Source of the DNA: Mycobacterium celatum | GTDB lineage: Bacteria > Actinomycetota > Actinomycetes > Mycobacteriales > Mycobacteriaceae | Assembly (NCBI RefSeq): GCF_002101595.1 | Contig: NZ_LQOM01000037.1 | Span: 168,553 to 232,552, forward strand | DNA: 64,000 nucleotides | Direction: 5' to 3' | Part shown: piece after piece, positions 53,934 through 61,901 of the stretch | How positions within the stretch are numbered: the first letter of the stretch is position 1 | Layout of the letters: the number at the start of each line of letters is the position of its first letter | Made by a program: the position numbers and the translations under genes | The notes under the pieces: generated by a model | The model's database searches: none | What the model was told of the DNA's origin: nothing | The model's input: only the letters and a program-made list of their open reading frames with translations

Positions 53934-54881
53934 ATGCGACTGATGGCGGTACACGCGCATCCGGACGACGAATCGACCAGAGGCGCAGCCACGTTGGCCA
54001 AATATGCGGCCGAGGGCCACGACGTGCTTGTGGTGACGCTGACCGGCGGCGAACGCGGCGATGTCCTCAACCCGGCAATGGACCAGCCGGGCGTCAAAGA
54101 CAACATGGCCGAGCTACGACGTACTGAAATGGCCAGGGCGGCGAAGATTCTTGGTGTCGAGCATCGCTGGCTTGGCTACGTCGACTCCGGGTTGTTCCAC
54201 ACCGAGCCCCTGCCCGCCGACTGTTTCGCCGAGGTTCCCCTGGAGGAATCGACGGGGCAGCTGGTAGAGGTGATTCGCGATTTCAAGCCGCACGTCATGA
54301 TCACGTACGACGAAAATGGCGGCTACCCCCACCCCGACCACATTCGCTGTCACCAGGTTTCGATGGCGGCGTACGAAGCCAGCGGTAATCCCAACGCCTA
54401 TCCGGAGGCAGGAGCCCCGTGGGTAGTTGCCAAGATCTACTACATCCACCAGCCGATCCGGATAACGTTGTCAATGGTCAAGCTCGCCGGACAACTGGAG
54501 AAGCTTTCTCGAGCGGCCGCCCGATTTCTGCCTGACAGTCCGCGCATACCTCGGCTTCGCGTAGACCCTGATAGTCGGGCACTCCGGTTGGTGGAAGCCT
54601 TGAGACGGCTGCCCATGCGGTGGCCCAGGCGATCTCGCCGGGCGCTCACCGAGATCGGCTGCAGTGACTACTTCGGTGTACGCGACGACGCATTACGCGC
54701 CCACTCAACCCAAGTCGACCCGAACGGGCTCTTCTTCATCGTCCCTCTCGAGTGGAGGCAGCGGCTGTGGCCGACGGAAAAGTTCAGGCTCGCCGAGTCC
54801 CAGGTCCCCACGTCACTCCCAGAATCGGATCTGTTTGCGGGTATCACACCGACTAAGGGCGAGCGCCGACCTCCACGCTGA
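53934..54881 (+). CDS. Mycothiol S-conjugate amidase-like zinc hydrolase (Mca paralogue)
   Basis: The 315-residue PIG-L/LmbE-family deacetylase has the zinc ligands in HAHPDDES and PHPDHIRCH and the Mca-type blocks LTGGERGDVLNPAMD, ILGVEHRWLGYVDSG and MITYDENGGYPHPDH. The end WPTEKFRLAESQVP matches Mca as well. Mca cleaves mycothiol conjugates to export mercapturic acids. The middle (about 190-240) is more basic and divergent than in Mca, and the usual mca locus is elsewhere in mycobacteria, so this is probably a second, specialised copy. Starts 2 bp after the lipoprotein gene. Confidence 0.82.
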   Translation: MRLMAVHAHPDDESTRGAATLAKYAAEGHDVLVVTLTGGERGDVLNPAMDQPGVKDNMAELRRTEMARAAKILGVEHRWLGYVDSGLFHTEPLPADCFAEVPLEESTGQLVEVIRDFKPHVMITYDENGGYPHPDHIRCHQVSMAAYEASGNPNAYPEAGAPWVVAKIYYIHQPIRITLSMVKLAGQLEKLSRAAARFLPDSPRIPRLRVDPDSRALRLVEALRRLPMRWPRRSRRALTEIGCSDYFGVRDDALRAHSTQVDPNGLFFIVPLEWRQRLWPTEKFRLAESQVPTSLPESDLFAGITPTKGERRPPR

Positions 54882-55410
54882 CCCGGCGAATGTCGGCAAG
54901 ATGGTGAACACCTTCGTGCATCGCCTGGCGGACAAGCCAACGGGCGGTGCGCTGTTCGCCGGGTAGGCGAGTCGCGGTCCGATCCCAACCGTCTTGGCCG
55001 GTGCGGGAAATTTCTTCACAAAAACCCACTGTCGTCGCAGCGAGCTCGTCGAGCACCGCTTCCACGTCGCGCTCGTTGTAGCGGAAGCGGCGGGCCCGTA
55101 AGTCGTTGAGCATCGGCTCCAGCACCGGCTGGTCTTCGGTGCGGGTGCGATGCAGCCGAATCGTGTAGGTGAGGTAGACGTCGCGCAGATGACAGACATA
55201 CTCGGTGATCGACCAGACGTGCGGGCGGGGGCGTTGTCGCAGCGCCTCCGGCGGGATACCCGAGAGTGATCCTCGGACCGCGGCCGCTACGGCACCGATG
55301 ACCTCCACTGCGTGCTCGATGGTGATCTCCCGATAGGCCACCGCACAATCCGCGCAGACATGATCTTCTGCCGCGAGCGGCGGTAGCTGCCTGTCGCTAG
55401 ATGACGTCAT
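54853..55410 (-). CDS. DinB-family protein
   Basis: The 185-residue protein is a DinB/YfiT-like four-helix bundle. Histidines in WSITEYVCHLRDVY and MHEGVHHLADI form the expected three-His metal site. Family members include mycothiol- or bacillithiol-dependent thiol transferases, which would fit the neighbouring Mca-like gene, but this is inference. ATG 55408-55410. Its 3' end overlaps the Mca-like gene by 29 bp (convergent). Confidence 0.78.
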   Translation of the reverse strand: MTSSSDRQLPPLAAEDHVCADCAVAYREITIEHAVEVIGAVAAAVRGSLSGIPPEALRQRPRPHVWSITEYVCHLRDVYLTYTIRLHRTRTEDQPVLEPMLNDLRARRFRYNERDVEAVLDELAATTVGFCEEISRTGQDGWDRTATRLPGEQRTARWLVRQAMHEGVHHLADIRRVSVEVGARP

Positions 55411-55471
55411 GTTGGATATCGTCCACCTGCCGCGTGCTGGGGACGTCCGCCAGAGCGATTGGAGATCGCCA

Positions 55472-55795
55472 GTGAATAATTTCGCGTGCATCATCGGTGC
55501 GGTGGCAGCTATCACGTTCATGACCACCGACGTCGCACACGCCGATCAAGCGGATGACGCGTTTTTGAAAGCACTCGCCGATCAAGGGATTACGGGCGAT
55601 CCCGCGCAGCTGATCGCGGCGGGCCACCTTGCCTGTGACAGGCTATCGGGGGGTGCCACCGGGCAACCCGGGTTAGCCAGGCTCTCGGCGCTGCGCGCCG
55701 TCACGGATGCGCTGCAGGTACCGCTCGAACCCCAGGCCGACTTCGTCGTGCGTGCCGCCGAAACGGCGTACTGCCCGCAATACGGGGGCTTCTGA
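55472..55795 (+). CDS. Secreted DUF732 protein
   Basis: The 107-residue mycobacterial protein starts at GTG 55472 behind GGAG. It has a signal peptide with cleavage after AHA (about residue 24) and the DUF732 domain: DDAFLKALADQGI, ACDRLSGG, and a final CPQYGG. Two cysteines may form a disulfide. Function is unknown. It is divergent from the DinB gene and converges on the DAHP synthase. Confidence 0.75.
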   Translation: MNNFACIIGAVAAITFMTTDVAHADQADDAFLKALADQGITGDPAQLIAAGHLACDRLSGGATGQPGLARLSALRAVTDALQVPLEPQADFVVRAAETAYCPQYGGF

Positions 55796-55810
55796 TGCCC
55801 ACGCGGCGAG

Positions 55811-56872
55811 TCAACCCTTCGCGCCGTACAGACCCGCAAGGGTGTCTGCGGTGGTGGGCAAGTCCATGCACGCATCGGTCACCGATTGGCCGTATACCAA
55901 CTCGCCGCTCAACGGCTGAGCGCCGGCAACGAGGAAGCTTTCCAGCATGAGACCGGCGATGCCGCGTTCACCCGCGGCGATGCGTGCGGTCACCTCCGCC
56001 GCGACGTGCGCCTGTCGGACATGGTCTTTACCGGAGTTGGCATGGGAGCAGTCGATCATGACGTGTTCGGGGAGCCCTAGTTTGCGCAACTCCGCAACGG
56101 CGTCGGCTACCGAGGCGGCATCGTGGTTGGGGCCAGCCGAACCGCCCCGCAGGATCACGTGGCAGTCGGGATTGCCCGTCGTCTCGACAACGGCTGCGCG
56201 CCCGCAGTTGTCGACGCCGAAAAAGCTGTGTGGTGCCGCCGCGGCTTTGACACCGTCGATCGCGACCTGAATGCCGCCGTCGGTGCCGTTCTTGAATCCG
56301 ACGGGCATCGATAGGCCGGACGCCAACTGCCGGTGCACTTGCGATTCGGTGGTTCGGGCGCCGATCGCGCCCCAGGCGACGGCGTCGGCGATGTACTGCG
56401 GGCTGGTGGGCTCCAGGAATTCGCACCCCACGGGCAGACCGAGTTCGATCACGTCGAGCAGTAGCCTGCGGGCGGTGCGTAGTCCGCGCTCCACGTCGAA
56501 GCTGCCGTCCAGCCCGGGATCGTTGATGAGTCCTTTCCAGCCAATAGTGGTGCGCGGCTTCTCGAAGTAGACCCGCATCACGATCTTCAGCCGGTCGGCG
56601 TACTCGGTGGCCAGCGCGGCGAGGCGATGCGCATAGTCCAGAGCGGCGGCCGGGTCGTGGACTGAGCAGGGCCCGACCACGACCAGCAGTCGGTCGTCGC
56701 GACCGGTCAGGATTGCGGCGATCTCGTCGCGGTCGCGCTGGACGGCATCGGCTTGGACCGATGTCAGCGGTAATTCGGTGCGGATTACGTTGGGCGCCGG
56801 GATTTCTCGGAACGAGACGATACGACGGTCGTTGGTGTTGACGCTTGCCGCGGCGCGGTTGGCGGTCGACAT
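55811..56872 (-). CDS. Class I 3-deoxy-D-arabino-heptulosonate 7-phosphate synthase
   Basis: The enzyme condenses phosphoenolpyruvate with erythrose-4-phosphate, the first step of aromatic amino acid synthesis. The 353-residue protein is clearly the AroF/G/H type: VVVGPCSVHDP (metal Cys), RVYFEKPRTTIGWKGLINDP, VGFKNGTDGG, LRGG and MIDCSHANSGKDH. M. tuberculosis has only the larger class II enzyme, so this would be a second isozyme. The ATG is at 56870-56872. The 324-bp leader contains a putative attenuator with a Tyr-Trp-Arg-Phe leader peptide. Allosteric class (Tyr-, Phe- or Trp-sensitive) cannot be read. Confidence 0.93.
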   Translation of the reverse strand: MSTANRAAASVNTNDRRIVSFREIPAPNVIRTELPLTSVQADAVQRDRDEIAAILTGRDDRLLVVVGPCSVHDPAAALDYAHRLAALATEYADRLKIVMRVYFEKPRTTIGWKGLINDPGLDGSFDVERGLRTARRLLLDVIELGLPVGCEFLEPTSPQYIADAVAWGAIGARTTESQVHRQLASGLSMPVGFKNGTDGGIQVAIDGVKAAAAPHSFFGVDNCGRAAVVETTGNPDCHVILRGGSAGPNHDAASVADAVAELRKLGLPEHVMIDCSHANSGKDHVRQAHVAAEVTARIAAGERGIAGLMLESFLVAGAQPLSGELVYGQSVTDACMDLPTTADTLAGLYGAKG

Positions 56873-56900
56873 GGTGGGTTGTGCCTTTCTGTGATGGTCT

Positions 56901-56931
56901 CAGGGCACGCCCACTGGTGCCCGATGCCCTG
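56901..56931 (-). promoter_or_regulatory. Hairpin just before the DAHP synthase ribosome site
   Basis: CAGGGCA (56901-56907) pairs with TGCCCTG (56925-56931); an alternative GGGCAC/GTGCCC pairing overlaps it. It ends about 18 nt before the AAAGG ribosome site and could modulate translation. Confidence 0.4.
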
Positions 56932-56940
56932 AAAGACGAA

Positions 56941-56966
56941 AAGCAGCGACCTAATGGTCACTGCTT
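56941..56966 (-). terminator. Terminator-like hairpin of the DAHP synthase leader
   Basis: AAGCAGTGACC and GGTCGCTGCTT form an 11-bp stem (one G-U) with an ATTA loop. In the direction of transcription it is followed by TTTTCGTCTTTC. It lies between the leader peptide stop (56995) and the synthase start (56872), the place of an attenuator terminator. Confidence 0.6.
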
Positions 56967-56967
56967 G

Positions 56968-57031
56968 GGCTCCGGGTATCGGTCGTGCGCCGCCTCAGTC
57001 AGACGCTCCATCCACGGCCCCACCCGGAGCC
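56968..57031 (-). promoter_or_regulatory. Long-range stem in the DAHP synthase leader
   Basis: GGCTCCGGGT (minus strand, 57031-57022) and ACCCGGAGCC (56977-56968) form a perfect 10-bp stem. The first arm begins 6 nt after the YWRF codons (57048-57037), so a ribosome stalled there would block it. The second arm ends 1 nt before the terminator-like stem. Confidence 0.55.
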
Positions 57032-57069
57032 GAGATAAAGCGCCAATACACGCGCGCGACGATGTTCAC
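56995..57069 (-). CDS. Putative leader peptide with Tyr-Trp-Arg-Phe
   Basis: A 24-codon frame from GTG (57067-57069) to TGA (56995-56997) carries consecutive Tyr-Trp-Arg-Phe codons (TAT TGG CGC TTT, 57048-57037) at residues 8-11. All three aromatic amino acids lie together ahead of an aromatic-pathway gene. No strong ribosome site is visible, and a leaderless start is possible. The frame is open further upstream, so the start is uncertain. Its role as an attenuation sensor is inferred from the codons and the hairpins that follow. Confidence 0.5.
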   Translation of the reverse strand: MNIVARVYWRFISAPGGAVDGASD

Positions 57070-57196
57070 GTCGGCGAACTTACCATGCGATGCGTTCAGC
57101 GCGGGCCGCCGCTCGCATGGCCAGGGGTCGGTCCGGACGACGACAGCATCTGCCGCTGGGTGGGCGGCGCAGCATCGGCTGCACACCGATCAGTAC

Positions 57197-58225
57197 CTAA
57201 AGTGCCTCCAGGATCCGATCCAGATCATCGTCGGTGTTGTACAGGTAGAACGCGACACGGGTCGCGCCGGCGCGCACGGAAGCCCGAATACCCGCCCTGT
57301 GCAACGCTTCAGCCGCGTGGGTGACTGGGATCGAGACGATCGCCGACTCAGTGGGTGGTAACTCCAGCTCGGCACGGAGCCGATTGGCCAGTCCCACACA
57401 ATGTCCTTCCACCGCGACGCGATCAAGAGACGCCATCCAGGGCAGCGAAAGCCCGGCTCCTAACACGCTGAACCAAACTGGTGACGAGTCGAACCGTCGC
57501 GCATCACGAGCCAGCCGCAGCGGCAGCCCATACAGCGACGACCACATGTCTTCACCGGCAGAGAAGTTTGCCGCATGTGGCACCAACGCCCCAACCATGC
57601 GCTTGCTCAACGACATCCATGCCACTCCGCGCGGCCCCAGCAACCACTTGTAGCTTGCCGCAACCGCAACGTCGGCCCACGACAGCTCCACGTTCTTCCA
57701 TCCCAGGGCCTGCGTCGCATCGATCACCGTGAGCGCGCCAGACTCGGCGACGCTACGACACAACCTGTCGACGTCCACCACGGCTCCGTCAGCGGACTGC
57801 ACAAGACTGACCGCTACGACGTCGAAACCACCGGCAGCATCTTCTAGCTGGCCCGCCGGCAGCTCGGTAACCGTCACACCGCGCGCCGCTTGCGCAGCGA
57901 ACGGAAAAGTGACGCTGGTGAATTCACCGGGCAGTGTCACTACACTGCTGCCGTTTGGTATCGACGCAGCGACCAATCCGAGGACCGACGAAACGCTGGT
58001 GCCCATTGCTACCCCGTGTTCGTCGGTCCCGATCAGGGAAGCATATGCCGCCCGACTGGCAGCGACCGGCTCATCGAATCCGTCCACTTCCAGCTTGCCC
58101 TGTTCCCATGATCGCAAACAGTCGCGCACCGCCTCGGCAACAAACCGCGGCGGCAATCCAAAGGTGGCGGTGTCAAGGAATCCCTCGGCTCCGACAAACT
58201 CGGCGCCGAACGCTTCACGGGTCAC
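57197..58225 (-). CDS. Class V aminotransferase family PLP enzyme
   Basis: The 342-residue protein is a fold-type I PLP enzyme related to cysteine desulfurases, kynureninase and EgtE. It has the PLP aspartate in VIDATQALGWKN and the Schiff-base lysine in VAASYKWLLGPRGV, followed by VAWMSLSKRM. EgtE itself is encoded elsewhere in mycobacteria with the other egt genes, which are absent here, so the substrate is unknown. Its start (58223-58225) overlaps the stop of the FMN-binding gene (ATGA-type overlap at 58222), so the two are co-expressed. It lies upstream of the DAHP synthase leader. Confidence 0.8.
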   Translation of the reverse strand: MTREAFGAEFVGAEGFLDTATFGLPPRFVAEAVRDCLRSWEQGKLEVDGFDEPVAASRAAYASLIGTDEHGVAMGTSVSSVLGLVAASIPNGSSVVTLPGEFTSVTFPFAAQAARGVTVTELPAGQLEDAAGGFDVVAVSLVQSADGAVVDVDRLCRSVAESGALTVIDATQALGWKNVELSWADVAVAASYKWLLGPRGVAWMSLSKRMVGALVPHAANFSAGEDMWSSLYGLPLRLARDARRFDSSPVWFSVLGAGLSLPWMASLDRVAVEGHCVGLANRLRAELELPPTESAIVSIPVTHAAEALHRAGIRASVRAGATRVAFYLYNTDDDLDRILEAL

Positions 58226-58797
58226 CGCTCGACCGTCGACGGCAGAGGATGGTCGGGTTCGAGTGCCGACAGACCATCGATGCTATGGCCATTGTCACCG
58301 GCGATCCGCCGCGCGAACTTCTTATCGGGCTGCTTTGCATGATGTGCATCGAGCACGGGCCGCTCACCGATGAGCTCGTAGTAGGGCACCGAGAAGCCGC
58401 ACGCGTCGGCGATCCGCTCGATGTCGATGACGATGGCGGCCCGTATCCCGGGATGTTGACCGAAATATGGCCTCAGACTGTCAAATCGAGCATCGTCGGG
58501 CCTTACTATCCGTCCGGTGCCGAACAGCCGCAAGATCCGTGAGTTACGGGTGAACGAGCAGAACATGACGGTGATACGGCCGTTGTCCCGCAGATGCGCG
58601 ATCGTTTCGGCGCCGCTCCCGAACAGGTCGAGATAGGCAACTGTACGCTCGTCGAGCACCGCGAACGTATCGCGATATCCCTTGGGCGACAGGTTGACCC
58701 GCCCTCCCTCGGAAGGTGCCGTAGCGACAAAGAACATGGCCTGTTGCCGAATGAACTCCTGCAACGACGCGTCGATACGCGAGAACACCTTCGCCAC
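58222..58797 (-). CDS. Pyridoxamine 5'-phosphate oxidase-like FMN/F420-binding protein
   Basis: The 191-residue protein has the split-barrel flavin fold: MFFVATAPSEGGRVNLSPKGY, TVAYLDLFGSGAETIAHLRDNGRITVMFCSF and LRLFGTGRIV. These are typical of PNPOx-like proteins that bind FMN or F420. GTG 58795-58797 was chosen because it follows a GGGGAG ribosome site and starts the family sequence; a 67-residue upstream extension lacks it. It is coupled to the PLP enzyme. A vitamin B6 link is tempting but unproved. Confidence 0.75.
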   Translation of the reverse strand: MAKVFSRIDASLQEFIRQQAMFFVATAPSEGGRVNLSPKGYRDTFAVLDERTVAYLDLFGSGAETIAHLRDNGRITVMFCSFTRNSRILRLFGTGRIVRPDDARFDSLRPYFGQHPGIRAAIVIDIERIADACGFSVPYYELIGERPVLDAHHAKQPDKKFARRIAGDNGHSIDGLSALEPDHPLPSTVER

Positions 58798-58924
58798 GTA
58801 CTCCCCTTCCGTCGTACACCTGCTGACGGCTGCGTCTCGCAGCGTAGCGGCGCACGCCAAGCTAACGCGACTGATATTTGTCTCCCTCTGAACCGACGCT
58901 CGGCGGACGGACAGGAGTCGGGCG

Positions 58925-59383
58925 TCAGACCTGCTCGGCCAGGTCGGCAAGACGATCGAGCGAAGCCTGGAGCTTGTCAGCGGTGGTGGCGCGGGCACGC
59001 GCCAAGCGTTTCTGGTCGGTCATATTCGACCAGTCGTAGGTGTGGGTGACGCGCGTGTGTGCCTCATCCACCGGCTCGAGTTCCCAGCGCCATAGATGAC
59101 CCGGTGGCGCTTGGCCCGGCTCGGCGGGTAGCCAGGCAATGCGACGACCTTCCTCGAACTCCACCACGTGGTTCTCTCGTACATTTCCCTGGATAGTCCG
59201 CATGGTGAACACTTCGCCGACGGCATGCACGCGTTGACCGTCGGGCGCCTCGGCCAGGTTGTCGTTCCCGTCCCATCGGGGTTGCTGGGACGGATCGGCA
59301 ATCAGCTCGAAGATCTGCTCCGCCCCAGCGGCGATCACGCGACATGCGCTGACAACCTGCGGAACATTAGGGTTTTCAGCCAT
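58925..59383 (-). CDS. SRPBCC (polyketide cyclase/START-like) protein
   Basis: The 152-residue protein has the SRPBCC helix-grip fold: VIAAGAEQIFELIADPSQQPRWDGN near the N-terminus, VVEFEEGRRIAWLPAEPG, WRWELEPVDEAHTRVTHTYDW, and a long C-terminal helix. It would bind a hydrophobic ligand in the cytosol; the ligand is unknown. ATG 59381-59383 (MAENPNV) begins the domain. Confidence 0.78.
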   Translation of the reverse strand: MAENPNVPQVVSACRVIAAGAEQIFELIADPSQQPRWDGNDNLAEAPDGQRVHAVGEVFTMRTIQGNVRENHVVEFEEGRRIAWLPAEPGQAPPGHLWRWELEPVDEAHTRVTHTYDWSNMTDQKRLARARATTADKLQASLDRLADLAEQV

Positions 59384-59436
59384 GTGCTGATTGAAGCACC
59401 TGTACGCATGCAAGTCGCGGTCAGTAACGGAAGCGG

Positions 59437-59877
59437 TCAGTCGAGGTCCTTCCAGAACCGCCCACTGCGGTCGCAGATGTCGGTGTAGCCATTGCGTTGG
59501 TAAAAGCCATGCGCACCAGTGCGGCGTCGCGAACTGGTGACTTCGACCGCCAGGCAACCCCAACTCTCAGCGAGCGCTTCGGCGTCCTGCAGCAGGGCAT
59601 TGCCTATACCCGTGCCGCGGAGGGCCTTATCGACCACCATGCATTCGATCCGTGCCCACCGGCCGGTGCGTTCTAAATAGGGAAGCGCATGAATCGACAG
59701 GCAGCCCGCTGGACGGTCGTCCTGTTCAGCGACAAGCACCTGGCTGTAGGGGTCGACGATCCAGTAGTCAAGCCGGCCCAGCACGTCCCGCTCGGTCGAC
59801 GGGTACCCCAGCTGGGTCAGCAGGGTAGCGAGGACGCCAGAATCGGCCGGCGTTGCGGCACGGACCGTGACTACCAT
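59437..59877 (-). CDS. GNAT-family N-acetyltransferase
   Basis: The 146-residue acetyltransferase has the family N-terminus VTVRAATPADSGVL, the acetyl-CoA loop VVDKALRGTGIGNALLQDAE, and the C-terminal GAHGFYQRNGYTD. The substrate is unknown. ATG 59875-59877 lies within the last codons of the SnoaL-like gene (59871), so the two are translationally linked. Confidence 0.85.
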   Translation of the reverse strand: MVVTVRAATPADSGVLATLLTQLGYPSTERDVLGRLDYWIVDPYSQVLVAEQDDRPAGCLSIHALPYLERTGRWARIECMVVDKALRGTGIGNALLQDAEALAESWGCLAVEVTSSRRRTGAHGFYQRNGYTDICDRSGRFWKDLD

Positions 59878-60242
59878 TTCTTGCCTTGTCCAGTAACGAC
59901 ATACGTTCCATGACCCTCGGTCACAAGGTTGCCGCGAAACCTCAGCACCTCGTTGACCAACCCATTGCTTTGGTTGCGGTATGTGATGACGACGGTGTCG
60001 ATCCCTTGGTAAACGCGTTCGACGGTAAACCGCAAATCGGGTATGCGATGCAGAGCGAGGGTCCAATAGTGGCGCAGTGCAAGCTTGCCGCGAACCACGC
60101 CCCCCGTTCCCGGCAGCAGGTTTGCGGCCACCGGCGACGTGAACACGACGTCGTCGTGGAAGTGCCGAAGAACAGCCTCCACGTCGTGAGCGTTCCAGGC
60201 CTGGACCCACTGCTCACTGAAGGCCACCGCATCGAGATCCAT
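59871..60242 (-). CDS. SnoaL-like (NTF2-fold) protein
   Basis: The 123-residue protein has the NTF2-like cone fold: WVQAWNAHDVEAVLRHFHDDVVFTSP at the N-terminus, LRHYWTLALHRIPDLRFTVE, and VNEVLRFRGNLVTEG. Family members act as small isomerases, cyclases or ligand binders. ATG 60240-60242 (MDLDAV) was chosen; a start three codons upstream is equally possible. It overlaps the GNAT gene downstream. Confidence 0.75.
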   Translation of the reverse strand: MDLDAVAFSEQWVQAWNAHDVEAVLRHFHDDVVFTSPVAANLLPGTGGVVRGKLALRHYWTLALHRIPDLRFTVERVYQGIDTVVITYRNQSNGLVNEVLRFRGNLVTEGHGTYVVTGQGKKW

Positions 60243-60374
60243 TGCGCGCACTGTAGTGACCGAATCGCATAGAAGCCCACTGGTTTTCTCGACAAGTAGC
60301 TCGCTGCTCGACTGGACCAGGGCCCGCGGCGCGAGTGAATCAGACGTCTCCGCAAGACAAGCCGATCCCAGGGC

Positions 60375-61901
60375 TTACACCATGCCCACCGATTGCCACT
60401 GCTCCGCCGAGGTCGAGAACGGGGCCTGGAACCGTCGGCCAGGCAGCGCGACCATGCCCGCGACCGCCGCTGCGTAGCAAAGACCCGCGACCACCGTGCA
60501 GGCCACTGCGAGACCGGACAGGAATGAGTCCTGCGCGGCCGCGAGCAGGCCCGGATTGCCCGCCGCGATACCGAACGCGACCGGGACCGAATCGGCGGCC
60601 TCGGCGGCCCTCCCGGTTGCCGCGAAGGCGGTGTCGAGGAGGCGGGCGCCGAAAATCGACGAGAACACCGAGCCGACGACGGCCACACCCATCGTCGAGC
60701 CCAACTCGCGGGTGGCATCGTTGACCGCCGAGCCGATACCCGCCCGAGACGGCGGAAGTACGAGCATGATCGATTCCGTTGCCGGAGTGGCGATCAGCCC
60801 CATACCCAGTCCCATCAACAGCATCTGCAGGACGATCGTCGTCCAGTACGGCGTGTCCGCCTCGGCGCTGCCGGCGATCCACGCCATCGCAGTGCCGAAC
60901 GAGATGAGCCCGGTGACCACCACTGCGCGGGTCCCCACCCGTGGAGCGAGCAGTCCGCCGACCAGCGAGCCGACCGCGATCGACAGTGCGACCGGCAGGA
61001 TGCGGGCACCCGTTGAGAGTGGGCTGAACTCGCGGAGCACCTGGAAGTACTGGGTGATGAGGAAGATGAACCCCGCTAGCGCGAAGAAGGTGACCGTCAC
61101 CGCTCCGCTGGCGGCGCTGAACCGTCGATCGGTGAACAGCCGGACGTCGAGCATGGGGTGTTCGGCTTTGCGCTCCATCGCCACGAATGCGAATGCCAGA
61201 CCGAGAGCGATGGCGAACCCTATCAGCGTCGCGTCGCTGCGCCAGCCTCGTTCGGGGGCCTCGATAATCGTGTAGACGAGCACTCCAAGGAGGGCTACCG
61301 AGGCTGTCAGGCCGCGGATGTCCAGCGCGGGCACCGACGGGTCGCGAGACTCGGGCACCAGAACGAAACCAAGAACCGCGGCCGCCAAGGCGACCGGCAC
61401 CAGCGCCCAGAACACGCTGCCCCAGTAAAAGTGCTCGAGTAGTAGCCCGCCGAACACCGGTCCGGATGCGACGCCGACCCCGACGACCGCGCCCCATCCA
61501 CCGAGTGCGGCCGCGCGCTGGCGGCGGTCGGGGAAAGTGTTGGTGATGATCGACAGGGTTGTGGGGAAAATCAGCGCGGCGAACGTCCCCATGCCGAAGC
61601 GTGCCGCGACCAGTGCGCCGGTGCTGTCGACGAGGGCGCCGGTCGCGCTCGTGAACGCGAATCCGAGCAGCCCGACCAGCAGGGCCGGCCGTCGTCCGTA
61701 GCGGTCCGAGAGACTCCCCGCGGCCAGCACCAGCGCGGCGAACGCGAGGTTGTAGCCATCGACGACCCACTGCAGTCCGCGCGTGTCAGCGCCGAGTTCG
61801 GTCGCGATGCTGGGCAGCGCAACGTTGACGATCGTGACGTCGAGGTTGATCGCGAGCACAGCCATGTACACCGCAACTAGGATTCCCGCCCTACGACACA
61901 T
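60375..61901 (-). CDS. DHA2-type (14-helix) MFS drug transporter
   Basis: The 508-residue MFS exporter has about 14 membrane helices and the family motifs LDVTIVNVALPSI (helix 1), GSLSDRYGRRPALL (loop 2) and GWGAVVGVGVASGPVFGG (helix 5 antiporter motif C). It should export hydrophobic compounds by proton exchange. ATG 61899-61901 was chosen because it overlaps the end of the TfoX-like gene and starts just ahead of helix 1. It belongs to the 63155-60375 minus operon opposite the HxlR regulator. Confidence 0.88.
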   Translation of the reverse strand: MCRRAGILVAVYMAVLAINLDVTIVNVALPSIATELGADTRGLQWVVDGYNLAFAALVLAAGSLSDRYGRRPALLVGLLGFAFTSATGALVDSTGALVAARFGMGTFAALIFPTTLSIITNTFPDRRQRAAALGGWGAVVGVGVASGPVFGGLLLEHFYWGSVFWALVPVALAAAVLGFVLVPESRDPSVPALDIRGLTASVALLGVLVYTIIEAPERGWRSDATLIGFAIALGLAFAFVAMERKAEHPMLDVRLFTDRRFSAASGAVTVTFFALAGFIFLITQYFQVLREFSPLSTGARILPVALSIAVGSLVGGLLAPRVGTRAVVVTGLISFGTAMAWIAGSAEADTPYWTTIVLQMLLMGLGMGLIATPATESIMLVLPPSRAGIGSAVNDATRELGSTMGVAVVGSVFSSIFGARLLDTAFAATGRAAEAADSVPVAFGIAAGNPGLLAAAQDSFLSGLAVACTVVAGLCYAAAVAGMVALPGRRFQAPFSTSAEQWQSVGMV

